From Cohnella panacarvi Gsoil 349 (GTDB lineage: Bacteria > Bacillota > Bacilli > Paenibacillales > Paenibacillaceae), in the NCBI RefSeq assembly GCF_000515335.1, contig NZ_KI911563.1, positions 1,213,598 through 1,277,597 on the forward strand: DNA of 64,000 nucleotides, read 5' to 3'. The position numbers were made by a program, and so were the translations under genes. The notes under the pieces were generated by a model. That model searched no databases, had not been told where the DNA came from, and saw only the letters and a list, made by a program, of their open reading frames with translations. Positions 1 to 7,948 of this stretch are shown piece by piece; the first letter of the stretch is position 1; each line of letters opens with the position of its first letter.

Positions 1-435
1 ATGTTCACGATCGACAACATGAAAATCATCGTCGAAAACTCGAATAAGACGCTGAATACCGAAGCGATCGTAAAGCTTACGGTTGGCGGAGAACAAGTGT
101 ATACGGTGGCCGAAGGCAACGGACCGGTCAACGCGCTGGATAACGCCCTCCGCAAGGCCCTCATGCAATTCTATCCCGGCATCCGCGATATTCATCTTAC
201 GGATTACAAAGTACGCGTGCTGGACGAGAAGGACGCGACCGCGGCGAAAGTCCGCGTGCTGATCGAGTCGACTAACTTCAAGGACACATGGAGCACCGTC
301 GGCGTGTCCTCCAACGTCATCGAAGCAAGCTGGGAAGCCCTCGTCGACAGTATCCGTTATGCGTTGCTCGGCATGGCCAAGGATGCATCCATGACCGCCG
401 TCCCGCGCGAAACACTAGGGCTTATCAACCACTAA
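1..435 (+). CDS. cimA: Citramalate synthase, C-terminal part (5' end outside window)
   Basis: This is the last 144 residues of a LeuA/CimA-family enzyme; the frame is open at base 1, so the ATG there is most likely internal. The part seen is the C-terminal regulatory dimer domain (LeuA_dimer), with VAEGNGPVNALDNALRKAL and YPGIRDIHLTDYKVRVLD followed by a TWSTVGVSSNVIEASWEAL segment. Members of the CimA group condense pyruvate and acetyl-CoA to (R)-citramalate for threonine-independent isoleucine synthesis, and this domain binds the feedback inhibitor. The wording of the YPGIRDIHLTDYKVRVL stretch fits CimA better than 2-isopropylmalate synthase, but without the catalytic barrel LeuA cannot be fully excluded. 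A bidirectional terminator follows directly. Confidence 0.82.
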   Translation: MFTIDNMKIIVENSNKTLNTEAIVKLTVGGEQVYTVAEGNGPVNALDNALRKALMQFYPGIRDIHLTDYKVRVLDEKDATAAKVRVLIESTNFKDTWSTVGVSSNVIEASWEALVDSIRYALLGMAKDASMTAVPRETLGLINH

Positions 436-459
436 GCTACCCTCGTCGTACCGACAATG

Positions 460-517
460 AATAAGGCTGTGCCGCCGAACATCGATTGAGGTCGATGGCC
501 GAGGCACAGCCTTTATT
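460..517. terminator. Bidirectional rho-independent terminator
   Basis: Arms AATAAGGCTGTGCC (from 460) and GGCACAGCCTTTATT (to 517) form a long stem flanked by A-rich and T-rich tracts on both sides. It serves cimA on the plus strand and the convergent thioredoxin-like gene on the minus strand, whose stop codon begins at 519. Confidence 0.85.
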
Positions 518-518
518 G

Positions 519-1091
519 TTACGATCGAATCGCTTTATCCAAGTATTGTTCCCACTGCTTCCTCTCGATAACCCCTTCGATTCGCTCCAGAACGACGCCG
601 TCCCGGTCCACGATGAAGCTCGTCGGGTAAGAAAACACTTTGTACAAATCCCCTGCCGTGCCCTTCTCGTCGGTGAGCACGGGCATCGTGAACCCTTGCT
701 CCTTCACGAATACTTTGGCTTCCCTGAGCTTGTCGTAATTCGTCGCGTTGACCGCGTACAGCTCGATATCGCCTTTGTACTTCGCGTAAAGTCCGACAAG
801 GTCGGGCGCTTCCGCTTCGCACGGTCCGCACCAAGCTGCCCAGAAGTTCACGATCGTTACCTTGTCGCTTGGCCCCCCGACGTCGTAGGTCTTCGTCCCG
901 TCAAGCGACGCAAGGCTGAACGAAGGCGCCCTAGCGCCTTTCTTCGGCGCCTCCGCCAACTGCGACACGGCATCTTGAATGTCCGACGGATCGCGGGCAT
1001 CCGCCGCGTTCTTATCTTTATCGAGGTTCATCACGACTACGCCGACAACAGCCGCCAACAAGAGCGCCAGTATTACGATATTCCTCTTCAA
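519..1091 (-). CDS. TlpA/ResA-like membrane-anchored thiol-disulfide oxidoreductase
   Basis: A 190-residue thioredoxin-fold protein. Residues 4-22 form a hydrophobic N-terminal anchor, followed by a polar linker and an AhpC/TSA-Redoxin type domain with the active site WAAWCGPC (cysteines 88 and 91). Later come a YPTSFIVDRDG motif (cis-Pro side) and a short C-terminal helix. Proteins of this build sit outside the membrane and reduce cysteines of exported proteins such as apocytochrome c. The start taken is TTG at 1091, placed behind GGGGATG; an ATG 24 bases upstream has no ribosome site. No ccd or res genes lie next to it, so the partner protein cannot be named. Confidence 0.8.
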   Translation of the reverse strand: MKRNIVILALLLAAVVGVVVMNLDKDKNAADARDPSDIQDAVSQLAEAPKKGARAPSFSLASLDGTKTYDVGGPSDKVTIVNFWAAWCGPCEAEAPDLVGLYAKYKGDIELYAVNATNYDKLREAKVFVKEQGFTMPVLTDEKGTAGDLYKVFSYPTSFIVDRDGVVLERIEGVIERKQWEQYLDKAIRS

Positions 1092-1285
1092 TGGTACATC
1101 CCCGTTTCTCGTCATCCTGATTGCCCTTATTCTACCCCATTCGCGGCCATTGTTCCAACCGTTGTCACCGAACTGTAACGACTTCCCTCCTCCCTGACAA
1201 CTGCATAGCCGTCCATTCGCAAGGGCAAATTAGCTATGTTCTACATCCGATACCGATCATTTCGTTAGGAGGAACGGATCGCGCC

Positions 1286-2587
1286 ATGTCCGCAACTAAA
1301 TCGAGATCCAGGCTCACCGTCACGTTCACTAGCGACATCGTCCCTTCCGATGCACCGGCAAAATCCAAAGGCGGAGGCCAAGCGCAAGGCGGCCGCAAAA
1401 GCAAAGTGTGGGAGTACGTCGCGCTGGCGACCGTTCCGCTCGTTCTGGTGCTCGGCAACTCGATGCTTGTCCCGGTTTTGCCGACTTTGCAAAGAGAACT
1501 GGGCATTTCCCAATTCCAAAGCAGTTTGGTCATCAGCTTGTTCTCCATATGCGCCGCGATCGTCATTCCATTCGCCGGCTACTTGTCCGACCGATTCAGC
1601 CGCAAGGCGGTCATCATTCCCTCGTTGATTATATACGGCGGCGCCGGAATATTAGCCGGATTCGGCGCAATCTGGGATTCTTACGGCGTGTTGATCGGCG
1701 CCCGGGCGCTGCAAGGGATCGGCGCCGCCGGCACGGCCCCGATCGCGATGGCGCTCGTCGGCGATATGTACAAAGACGGTCAAGAGAGCCAAGCGCTCGG
1801 GTTGATCGAAGCGTCCAACGGGGCTGGTAAAGTCGTCAGTCCGATTCTCGGCTCTTTACTTGCGATCATCGTCTGGTACGCCGCCTTTTTCGCTTTTCCC
1901 GCGTTTTGCGCGCTGTCGCTCTTGGCCATTCTTTTTCTGATCAAGGAACCGAAGCGACAACAAGAACCGAAGCCGATCCGTCAATACATTCAGTCCGTTA
2001 AGAAGGTATTCGCCAAGCACGGCCGTTGGATGATTTCTTCCTTTTTCAGCGGGGCGATGGCGTTGTTCATCTTGTTCGGGGTACTTTTCTTCTTGTCGAA
2101 TATCCTAGAGGACGCCCCGTATTCCATTAACGGCGTTCGCAAAGGCTTCGTATTAGCGATTCCTCTATTCGGCATGGTTACGACAGCCTACATTACCGGC
2201 ACGGTTATCAGCAAGAACGGCGTACTGATCCGCCTGCTCATGAACATCGGCCTCGTGCTGATGGTCGTCTCCCTGGCGCTAGCGATTTGGTTTAACAAGA
2301 GCATTTACGTATTCATCGGATTGCTTACGGTTAGCAGCATCGGAACCGGCTTGCTCTTGCCCTGCCTGAATACGATGATTACCGGGGCAGTGGAGAAGTC
2401 CGAGCGCGGCATGATCACATCTTTGTACAGCAGCCTGCGATTTTTCGGCGTGGCGTTCGGTCCGCCTTTGTTCGGCTGGCTCATGAACATTTCGCACCGT
2501 ACCGTGTTCATGACCGTGTCGATCCTGTCGCTGATTGCGCTCGGTCTCGTCTTCTTCCTCGTGAAGCCGGGCAAACAAGTCCAATAA
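1286..2587 (+). CDS. MFS transporter, drug-efflux type (DHA1-like)
   Basis: A 433-residue protein with a polar 45-residue N-terminal tail and about 12 hydrophobic segments. The loop after TM2 reads GYLSDRFSRKAV (the MFS motif A position) and TM5 holds GGAGKVVSPILG-like glycine/proline residues as in antiporter motif C, which suggests proton-coupled export. The ATG at 1286 follows TTAGGAGGAACGG with good spacing; the open frame extends upstream to 1121 but has no ribosome site there. It runs alone between a divergent oxidoreductase gene and a JAMM peptidase gene. The substrate is not visible from sequence; close relatives include Bacillus multidrug and siderophore exporters. Confidence 0.8.
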   Translation: MSATKSRSRLTVTFTSDIVPSDAPAKSKGGGQAQGGRKSKVWEYVALATVPLVLVLGNSMLVPVLPTLQRELGISQFQSSLVISLFSICAAIVIPFAGYLSDRFSRKAVIIPSLIIYGGAGILAGFGAIWDSYGVLIGARALQGIGAAGTAPIAMALVGDMYKDGQESQALGLIEASNGAGKVVSPILGSLLAIIVWYAAFFAFPAFCALSLLAILFLIKEPKRQQEPKPIRQYIQSVKKVFAKHGRWMISSFFSGAMALFILFGVLFFLSNILEDAPYSINGVRKGFVLAIPLFGMVTTAYITGTVISKNGVLIRLLMNIGLVLMVVSLALAIWFNKSIYVFIGLLTVSSIGTGLLLPCLNTMITGAVEKSERGMITSLYSSLRFFGVAFGPPLFGWLMNISHRTVFMTVSILSLIALGLVFFLVKPGKQVQ

Positions 2588-2652
2588 ACCGCTCGAATGT
2601 TGCCCATCCTCCCCGATTCGCGCATACTAACGTGTAGGGGGGATACAGACAT

Positions 2653-3075
2653 ATGTCCTGCGAAATTATAGTCAAGCTAGGGAACCGTTTGAGGGAAGAA
2701 CTCGTCGAGACTTGCCGCCGCCGGCTGCCGAATGAAGCTTGCGGCGTCGTTTACGGTTATCGGACCGCGGACGAGCTGATCCCCGACGGATTCGCATGGA
2801 TCCGTAACGTTGCTCCGAATGCCGAAGAAGCCTTCGCATTCGATCCCGGCGAGTGGATCGCGGCTTGCTACGAAGCGCAAAAAAACCAACGACTTATCGT
2901 TGGCGTGTTTCATTCCCATCCGATCGGCGCTAACGCGCCCAGCAAACGGGACGAGCAGTCGCTCGTTCCGTGGGATTCGTATTGGATTATCGGTTTCGCC
3001 GGCTCCGACGGCGACATCGCCGTTTACCGGCATACCGAACAAGGCTGGGTTTCGCTGCCGCTAGTGCCGGCTTAA
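2653..3075 (+). CDS. JAMM/MPN (M67) family metallopeptidase
   Basis: A 140-residue single-domain protein of the Mov34/MPN/PAD-1 group. The zinc site is complete: Glu28 in PNEACGVVYG, His87 and His89 in VFHSHP, then Ser97 and Asp100 in SKRDEQ. Prokaryotic members cut isopeptide or C-terminal peptide bonds, for example removing Cys from a ThiS/MoaD-like sulfur carrier; no carrier gene is adjacent, so the substrate is open. The ATG at 2653 follows TAGGGGGGAT. Its last 15 bases overlap the convergent end of the exonuclease gene. Confidence 0.82.
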   Translation: MSCEIIVKLGNRLREELVETCRRRLPNEACGVVYGYRTADELIPDGFAWIRNVAPNAEEAFAFDPGEWIAACYEAQKNQRLIVGVFHSHPIGANAPSKRDEQSLVPWDSYWIIGFAGSDGDIAVYRHTEQGWVSLPLVPA

Positions 3076-3807
3076 ATAAGCGTATAACTCCCCTAAGGTC
3101 GGCACTTGGCGATTACGGATCATCTTAAGAAATTGGAAGTAAAGCTTCGCCGTCATAATCGAATCGTGCAACGCATGATGCCTCGTCGTCACCTCGATGC
3201 CAAACCGCTCTAGCAAATCGTCCAAGCCGTAATGGATTTGCTTCGGTTCCAGCCACTTGGCGATCATCATCGTGTCGAGGACGCGGTGCGTCAGATTCAC
3301 TTTGGACGTCCGCCACAAGGCGGAATTCAGAAATTGCTTATCGTGGCCGCTGCCGTGGCAGATCATGACCCTCTTGCCTACAAAGTCCATGAAATCGTGC
3401 AAGCTTTGCATCAGATCGGGGGCCTTCTCGGCCATCTCGTTCGTTATGCCCGTTAATTCGGTTATATGTTTAGGGATTCTCCGTCTCGGATTGACGAGTT
3501 GATAGAACGGCTCCGCGTCTTCGAACTGATCTCCCCGGATGATGACGCCTCCGATCGAGATAATCTCGTCACCGTTATACGGATTGAATCCCGTCGTCTC
3601 CAAATCGAACACGACTGCTCCCATTTCCGAAAGTTGAAGCTCCATCGAGCTTTCCTTGCGCTGATCGCGCGACATCGAACGAATGAACGCCATTTGCTGC
3701 GCATTGGACATGCCCAGCATCGACGCGATCGCCGGCGTCAATCCACCCATTTTATAGAGATTCCACATTCTCCCCATCGTATTCGCGCTTTTGGGTGGTT
3801 CCTTCAT
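3061..3807 (-). CDS. DEDDh 3'-5' exonuclease (DnaQ/PolC-like)
   Basis: A 248-residue protein with a 60-residue N-terminal helical extension and one exonuclease domain. The DEDDh residues are visible: Asp68 and Glu70 in FDLETTGFNP, Asp156 in HGSGHDKQF, and the HHALHD motif (His210, Asp215). It trims 3' ends of DNA or RNA; it is too short to be PolC. ATG at 3807 sits eight bases behind GGAGG; a GTG at 3816 overlaps that ribosome site and is less likely. It follows the DUF294 gene by a few bases and is almost surely co-transcribed with it. Pairing of DUF294 proteins with such exonucleases is also known in proteobacteria, which suggests linked nucleotide or RNA chemistry. Confidence 0.85.
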   Translation of the reverse strand: MKEPPKSANTMGRMWNLYKMGGLTPAIASMLGMSNAQQMAFIRSMSRDQRKESSMELQLSEMGAVVFDLETTGFNPYNGDEIISIGGVIIRGDQFEDAEPFYQLVNPRRRIPKHITELTGITNEMAEKAPDLMQSLHDFMDFVGKRVMICHGSGHDKQFLNSALWRTSKVNLTHRVLDTMMIAKWLEPKQIHYGLDDLLERFGIEVTTRHHALHDSIMTAKLYFQFLKMIRNRQVPTLGELYAYLSRH

Positions 3808-3812
3808 CCCTT

Positions 3813-4892
3813 TCACCTCCCGCCGAAGCGGCCATTCATCTCTCGTTCAACCTTTCGTTGATAATATTTGCCCGTCTTGAGCGCCTTCTTAAGCGGACCT
3901 ACAAGCTCTTTCGTAAGCCGCGCTCTTGAAATTTTGCCGGTGTTGACCCTATGTCCGTCTTCGCTGGCGACCGTGGCGAGCAACCTCAGTCTCAGGAAGA
4001 AGGAGAAAGCTTGGGAGGCGTTCTCCGCCTCTCCGATCGTCAGCACGCCCGCATGCTGCAAGGCGGAAATCCGCCGGAGCGTGCTCGTCTCGCGAATCCC
4101 GCAGCTCAGCGCCAGCAGACGGAACGCGTTAACCATTGGAATATATGCGCCATACTTAATATCCAAGCTTCCCGCGTCGTCGCCGTATCTCTCCCGGAGC
4201 AGTTGTCCGAAGACGCCGAGCAATACTTTGTGCCGGAGCGTATTATCAAGCATTCTTCGGGCGATGACCGGATTGCCTAGCATGTCGTTGAAATAACGAT
4301 CCTTCAATCGCTCCCCGAACGATAAGTCGCCGGCGATCGGACGGCCATCCGCCACGATCAGCAAATACCGGACGTTCTCCCAGTTCGGTTCGGCGAACCA
4401 ACGGCCGATTTTGCCCTCCCACTCCGACAAGGACAGGCACCAATCGGCATTCGACGAGATGACGTTACCTTCGCACGGGGGATATCCGATCGTAATCAAG
4501 GAACGAACGATAATGGCGGCCAATTGCGCAAAATAAGCCCGATAAGCTTCCGCCTTCCCATCATCAGCCGGATCGGCGTAGACGAGGCCGCTGTCTTGAT
4601 CGCTGTTAAGGGTTTGCTCCGAGCGCCCTCCGCTGCCGAACAACAAATACGCGTAAGGCACGGGAGGGGCGCCATGCCCCAACCGTGCCATCTCTATCTC
4701 CGCAAGTTCAATCGTTCTTGCGATCAACTCGTCGTGTAACTCGTTTAAAGAATCGACTACCGTATGGATCGGAGAGGATACGATCTCCGCCGACAATCGG
4801 CTTTGCTCCGACTCCCGTATTGCCGCGAGCTTCTCAAGGCTGCCGGCTACGGCGATCTTGCGCAACCGCTTCTCCCGCTGGGGATTAGACAT
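3813..4892 (-). CDS. DUF294 nucleotidyltransferase-like protein
   Basis: A 359-residue protein with an N-terminal helical part (1-75), a GlnD-like nucleotidyltransferase core (about 76-200) containing LLFGSGGRSEQTLNSDQD with Asp98 and Asp100 as likely metal ligands, and a C-terminal helical DUF294_C domain. Unlike many family members it has no CBS or cyclic-nucleotide domains. The family is related to protein uridylyltransferases such as GlnD, but no reaction has been shown for this form. The gene starts 45 bases after amtB with no terminator between them and is followed within five bases by the exonuclease gene. So it probably belongs to a GlnR-controlled transcript. Confidence 0.78.
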   Translation of the reverse strand: MSNPQREKRLRKIAVAGSLEKLAAIRESEQSRLSAEIVSSPIHTVVDSLNELHDELIARTIELAEIEMARLGHGAPPVPYAYLLFGSGGRSEQTLNSDQDSGLVYADPADDGKAEAYRAYFAQLAAIIVRSLITIGYPPCEGNVISSNADWCLSLSEWEGKIGRWFAEPNWENVRYLLIVADGRPIAGDLSFGERLKDRYFNDMLGNPVIARRMLDNTLRHKVLLGVFGQLLRERYGDDAGSLDIKYGAYIPMVNAFRLLALSCGIRETSTLRRISALQHAGVLTIGEAENASQAFSFFLRLRLLATVASEDGHRVNTGKISRARLTKELVGPLKKALKTGKYYQRKVEREMNGRFGGR

Positions 4893-4937
4893 GCGGCATA
4901 TACCCTCCTGTAAGGTCGCCGGTTAAAGATTATGCGA

Positions 4938-6299
4938 TCAGACCGACGTGCCAGCTTTTTTCATTTGCTCCGGATAACCGTAGTTGCCGTGTTCGCTGAG
5001 GTCGAGACCAATGATCTCTTGCTCTTCCGTAACGCGGAAACCGATCGCTTTCTTCACGATCCACAGGACGATGAAGGAAGCCGCGAACGCGAACGCGCCG
5101 CATACGACTACGGACTCGAATTGAACCCACAATTGCTCTCCGCCGCCGCCGTAGAACAAGCCCGGTTTACCTACGCCTCTGGCAACCAATTCTTCGGTAG
5201 CGAATAGACCATTCGACAACGTGCCCCAAACTCCTGCCGCGCCATGCACGGACAAGGCGAAGATCGGATCGTCGACTTTGATTTTCTCGAAGAACATCGA
5301 GCTGAAGAACACGAGAATTCCCGCTACTAGACCGATAACGACCGCCGCCCACGGTTCAACGTAAGCACAAGACGCGGTAATGGCGACGAGGCCTGCGAGA
5401 GCGCCGTTCAGCATCGCCGTAATGTCGGCTTTGCCTTTCACGAGCCAAGAGATCAGAAGCGCCGCAACCGCACCGCCTGCGGCGCCAAGCTGCGTGTTGA
5501 ATGCGACGTAGCCGAAGAATCCGTCGCCGACCGCGAGCGCGCTGCCCGCGTTAAAACCGAACCAACCGACCCACAGCAGCAATACGGCAAGGGCCGTGAA
5601 TACTTGGTTGTGGCCGAGAATTTCATTAGCGGAGCCGTCTTTGTTGAATTTGCCGATCCGGGGTTTCAACAGGATCGTTGCCGCGAACGCAGCCATAGCG
5701 CCGGTCAAGTGAACGACCGTGGATCCGGCATAGTCTTGCGCGCCGTCCGTAGCCAGCCAACCGCCGCCCCAGATCCAGTGCGCGATGATCGGATAGATCA
5801 CTGCCGTGAAAATCACCGTGAAGATCAAGTATGCGGACAATTTCGCGCGTTCAGCGAAACCGCCCCATGCAATCGAGAGTGATACGGCCGCGAACGCCAG
5901 CTGGAATACGAAGAAGATCGATGTCGGATAACCTTCTCCTTCCCCTGCGGCTAAGCTAGGCTCGAACATGAAGTTGCCGATGCCGATAAACTTGTTCAGC
6001 GATTCGCTTGCTTCCGTTCCGAAGGCGAATCCATAGCCGACTGCCCAGTAGATCAGAGAGCAAAGACCTAACGTGAAAATCGTCTTGCCCGCTACGTGGC
6101 CGGCGTTCTTCATCCGAGTAGAGCCGGCTTCCAGCAAGATAAATCCGCCTTGCATGAGCAGTACGAGCACGCCTGCGACCATGATCCAGATCGCATTCAG
6201 CCCCATATCCAGTTGAGCTACGGACGGATCATCCGCGAACGCTAACGTTGGAAATAGGACTAGCAGTGCTCCGATTGCAAGCAAACTTTTTTTGACCAC
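4938..6299 (-). CDS. amtB: Ammonium transporter AmtB/NrgA
   Basis: A 453-residue Amt/Rh channel. After a signal-like first segment ending near FADDP come eleven membrane helices. Family landmarks are LLMQGGFILLEAGSTRMKNA, the pore histidines in IIAHWIWGGGWL and ALSVHGAAGVWGTL, and a cytoplasmic tail with EEQEIIGLDLSEHG. It carries ammonium/ammonia into the cell under nitrogen limitation. GTG at 6299 is spaced best behind GGGGAG; a GTG at 6308 overlaps that site. A sigma-A promoter and an exact GlnR/TnrA-type box lie just upstream. No glnK (PII) gene is next to it, which is unusual; a GlnD-like DUF294 gene takes that position. Confidence 0.93.
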   Translation of the reverse strand: MVKKSLLAIGALLVLFPTLAFADDPSVAQLDMGLNAIWIMVAGVLVLLMQGGFILLEAGSTRMKNAGHVAGKTIFTLGLCSLIYWAVGYGFAFGTEASESLNKFIGIGNFMFEPSLAAGEGEGYPTSIFFVFQLAFAAVSLSIAWGGFAERAKLSAYLIFTVIFTAVIYPIIAHWIWGGGWLATDGAQDYAGSTVVHLTGAMAAFAATILLKPRIGKFNKDGSANEILGHNQVFTALAVLLLWVGWFGFNAGSALAVGDGFFGYVAFNTQLGAAGGAVAALLISWLVKGKADITAMLNGALAGLVAITASCAYVEPWAAVVIGLVAGILVFFSSMFFEKIKVDDPIFALSVHGAAGVWGTLSNGLFATEELVARGVGKPGLFYGGGGEQLWVQFESVVVCGAFAFAASFIVLWIVKKAIGFRVTEEQEIIGLDLSEHGNYGYPEQMKKAGTSV

Positions 6300-6316
6300 G
6301 ACAACCACTCCCCGAA

Positions 6317-6333
6317 TGTTATGTTACATTACA
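6317..6333. promoter_or_regulatory. GlnR/TnrA-type operator of amtB
   Basis: TGTTATGTTACATTACA matches the published GlnR/TnrA pattern TGTNA-N7-TNACA in every fixed position. It lies about 16-32 bases downstream of the predicted amtB start of transcription and just upstream of the ribosome site. A bound regulator there would be expected to repress. The assignment to GlnR is inferred from the pattern. Confidence 0.75.
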
Positions 6334-6354
6334 TAATAAGAAAGACTTATTGTC

Positions 6355-6383
6355 ATTATAGGTTGAACTTCACCATTTGACAA
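6355..6383 (-). promoter_or_regulatory. Sigma-A promoter of amtB
   Basis: On the minus strand TTGTCA (6383-6378) and TATAAT (6360-6355) are separated by 17 bases. Transcription would begin near 6348, leaving a leader of about 50 bases that holds the GlnR box. Confidence 0.8.
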
Positions 6384-6423
6384 TACACTTTTTGCGATTT
6401 CTTTAATGGATTATGCCAAAAAT

Positions 6424-6575
6424 CTAACATTATATCGGGAATGCGGCCTTAATGTTAGGATTTGGGCTGCATAAACGCCTAGATGCTCGCCATTCTCCTT
6501 TTGCGATGACGATATCACCCCTTAATTTGATGTTAGGTTTCAGCTTGACGGCCATTAGTGTTAGTTTATATGTCA
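6424..6575. promoter_or_regulatory. Cluster of TGTTAG half-sites between amtB and the MerR gene
   Basis: Four TGTTAG copies occur in about 140 bases: at 6424-6429 (minus), 6453-6458, 6531-6536 and 6559-6564 (plus). The first two form a 9-bp inverted repeat CTAACATTA/TAATGTTAG with a 17-base gap. The last begins TGTTAGTTTATATGTCA, one mismatch from the full GlnR pattern. The one at 6424 reads TGTTAGATTTT on the minus strand, a perfect left half of the TnrA consensus about 70 bases before the amtB transcription start. They may be upstream activator sites; this is inference. Confidence 0.45.
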
Positions 6576-6625
6576 CAGTGGTAGAAAATGACTATGATTC
6601 CGCTTTTCACTCCTAAGCATTACGT

Positions 6626-6655
6626 TTGACTGTATGGTTCGCGTTTGAGTATGAT
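6626..6655 (+). promoter_or_regulatory. Sigma-A promoter of the MerR-family gene
   Basis: TTGACT (6626-6631) and TATGAT (6650-6655) are 18 bases apart. The predicted transcription start near 6662 lies inside the longest open frame, so translation must begin further down, at 6689 or 6701. Confidence 0.7.
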
Positions 6656-6688
6656 AGGGATAGGATCGAAGCCGAATATCAGGAAAGA

Positions 6689-7156
6689 ATGGTGAACGCC
6701 ATGCGCAACGGAACGATGAACACTCCGCGCCTGTACCGGATCGGCGAACTATCCGTCTTGGCCGGTATTAGCGCAAGAACGATCGACTATTATACGGGGC
6801 TGGGCTTGCTCTCGCCTAGCAAACGTTCGGCAGGCAATTATCGGTTATACGATGATGAAACTTTATCGCGCATCCGCCGTATTGAACATTTGAAGGCGCA
6901 GAAGTTTACTTTAGAGGAAATTAAGGAGCAATTCGCTTCGCTCGACCGAGTAACGCATGACGAAGAAGTGAACCGTAAGCTTACGGAGCTGCAGACGCAC
7001 CTCACTCAGTTGGAACGAGAGGTCAAAGAACTGGAACCGGTGCTCGACCAGCTGAAGCCGCAGCAAGCCAAACGCCTCTTCCGCGCGATTACTCCGCAGA
7101 CGGCGGCTTGCGTAGAAGCGCTTCTCCTCCTGCTTGGCAAGAACAATTTCATGTAA
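6689..7156 (+). CDS. MerR-family transcriptional regulator
   Basis: About 155 residues. A winged-helix MerR DNA-binding domain covers residues about 12-80: LYRIGELSVLAGISARTIDY, then GLLSPSKRSAGNYRLYDDE. A long dimerisation coiled coil follows, rich in Glu, Leu and Arg (THLTQLEREVKELEPVLDQL). There is no cysteine-rich metal loop and no large ligand domain, so the signal is unknown. ATG 6689 or 6701 are both possible; 6701 has GGTGA at better spacing. The frame begins before the promoter, so longer starts are excluded. A YugP-like protease gene follows after 57 bases and may be co-transcribed. Confidence 0.82.
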   Translation: MVNAMRNGTMNTPRLYRIGELSVLAGISARTIDYYTGLGLLSPSKRSAGNYRLYDDETLSRIRRIEHLKAQKFTLEEIKEQFASLDRVTHDEEVNRKLTELQTHLTQLEREVKELEPVLDQLKPQQAKRLFRAITPQTAACVEALLLLLGKNNFM

Positions 7157-7213
7157 CGCGCCTGCCTAAGCACCCATAAAGCAACATCCAGATTGATGGA
7201 GGGATTCTCACCG

Positions 7214-7897
7214 ATGTTTTTTCACCCGATGGATTTTCTGATTATTATCGCATTCTTGTTGTCGCTATGGGCACAATTCCGGGTAAAGGGAACGTTCAAC
7301 AGCTGGGCGGGAGTTCAGACGAGAAACGGACTGACCGGATACGAAGCCGCCCGTCGCATGCTTGACCGCAATGGGCTTCACGATGTGCCGATCGAGCCGG
7401 TCCAAGGCAGACTGACCGACCATTACGACCCGATCCATCGCGTCGTACGCCTATCCGAACCGGTCTACTACGAGAACTCGATCTCGGCCGTCGCGGTCGC
7501 TTGCCACGAAGTCGGACATGCGATCCAGCACGCGCAAAGCTATCCGATGCTGACGCTTCGTCACCGAATGTTCCCGATGGTACGATTCGCATCCGGCATC
7601 GCCCCGTTCTTGCTTATCGCAGGCTTCCTGTTCCAAGCCATGAACCTGGTCGGCATCGGGATCATTTTCTTCTCTGCCGCGGTAGCCTTCCAACTGGTTA
7701 CGTTGCCTGTCGAGTTCAACGCCAGCTCCCGCGCCCGCGACATCATGATCTCGGAGGGCTTTATTGCTCAAGACGAAGAACGAGGCGTCGCGAAGGTGCT
7801 CAACGCCGCAGCGCTAACCTACGTCGCAGCCGCGCTCATCTCTTTGCTGGAGCTCATCAAGTACATCATGATCTTTACGCAGAACCGCGAAGAATAA
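7214..7897 (+). CDS. Zinc metallopeptidase, YugP family
   Basis: A 227-residue membrane protein very close in length to Bacillus subtilis YugP. It opens with a hydrophobic segment (residues 5-20), then SLWAQFRVKGTFNSWAG, a zinc motif VACHEVGHAIQHAQSYP (HExxH form HEVGH), two central membrane helices and a C-terminal helix. Peptidases of this type are predicted to work at the membrane on unknown proteins. ATG 7214 follows GGAGGG; an earlier in-frame start at 7193 overlaps this ribosome site. A strong terminator follows. Confidence 0.85.
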   Translation: MFFHPMDFLIIIAFLLSLWAQFRVKGTFNSWAGVQTRNGLTGYEAARRMLDRNGLHDVPIEPVQGRLTDHYDPIHRVVRLSEPVYYENSISAVAVACHEVGHAIQHAQSYPMLTLRHRMFPMVRFASGIAPFLLIAGFLFQAMNLVGIGIIFFSAAVAFQLVTLPVEFNASSRARDIMISEGFIAQDEERGVAKVLNAAALTYVAAALISLLELIKYIMIFTQNREE

Positions 7898-7910
7898 TGA
7901 ATATCGCACA

Positions 7911-7948
7911 AAGGCGTTCCCGCGACTGAGGCGGGAACGCCTTTCTTA
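7911..7948. terminator. Bidirectional rho-independent terminator
   Basis: AAGGCGTTCCCGC (7911-7923) and GCGGGAACGCCTT (7931-7943) form a 13-bp perfect stem with a 7-base loop followed by TCTT. It ends the yugP-like gene and the convergent LysR gene. Confidence 0.88.

Noticed and set aside
486-1178. 230-codon plus-strand frame opposite the thioredoxin-like gene
   Set aside because: No family features; the minus strand has a complete CxxC thioredoxin-fold protein and the terminator geometry supports that strand.
3061-3075. 15-base overlap of the JAMM and exonuclease genes as a sign of mis-annotation
   Set aside because: Both proteins keep full-length, family-like C-termini; short convergent overlaps are normal.
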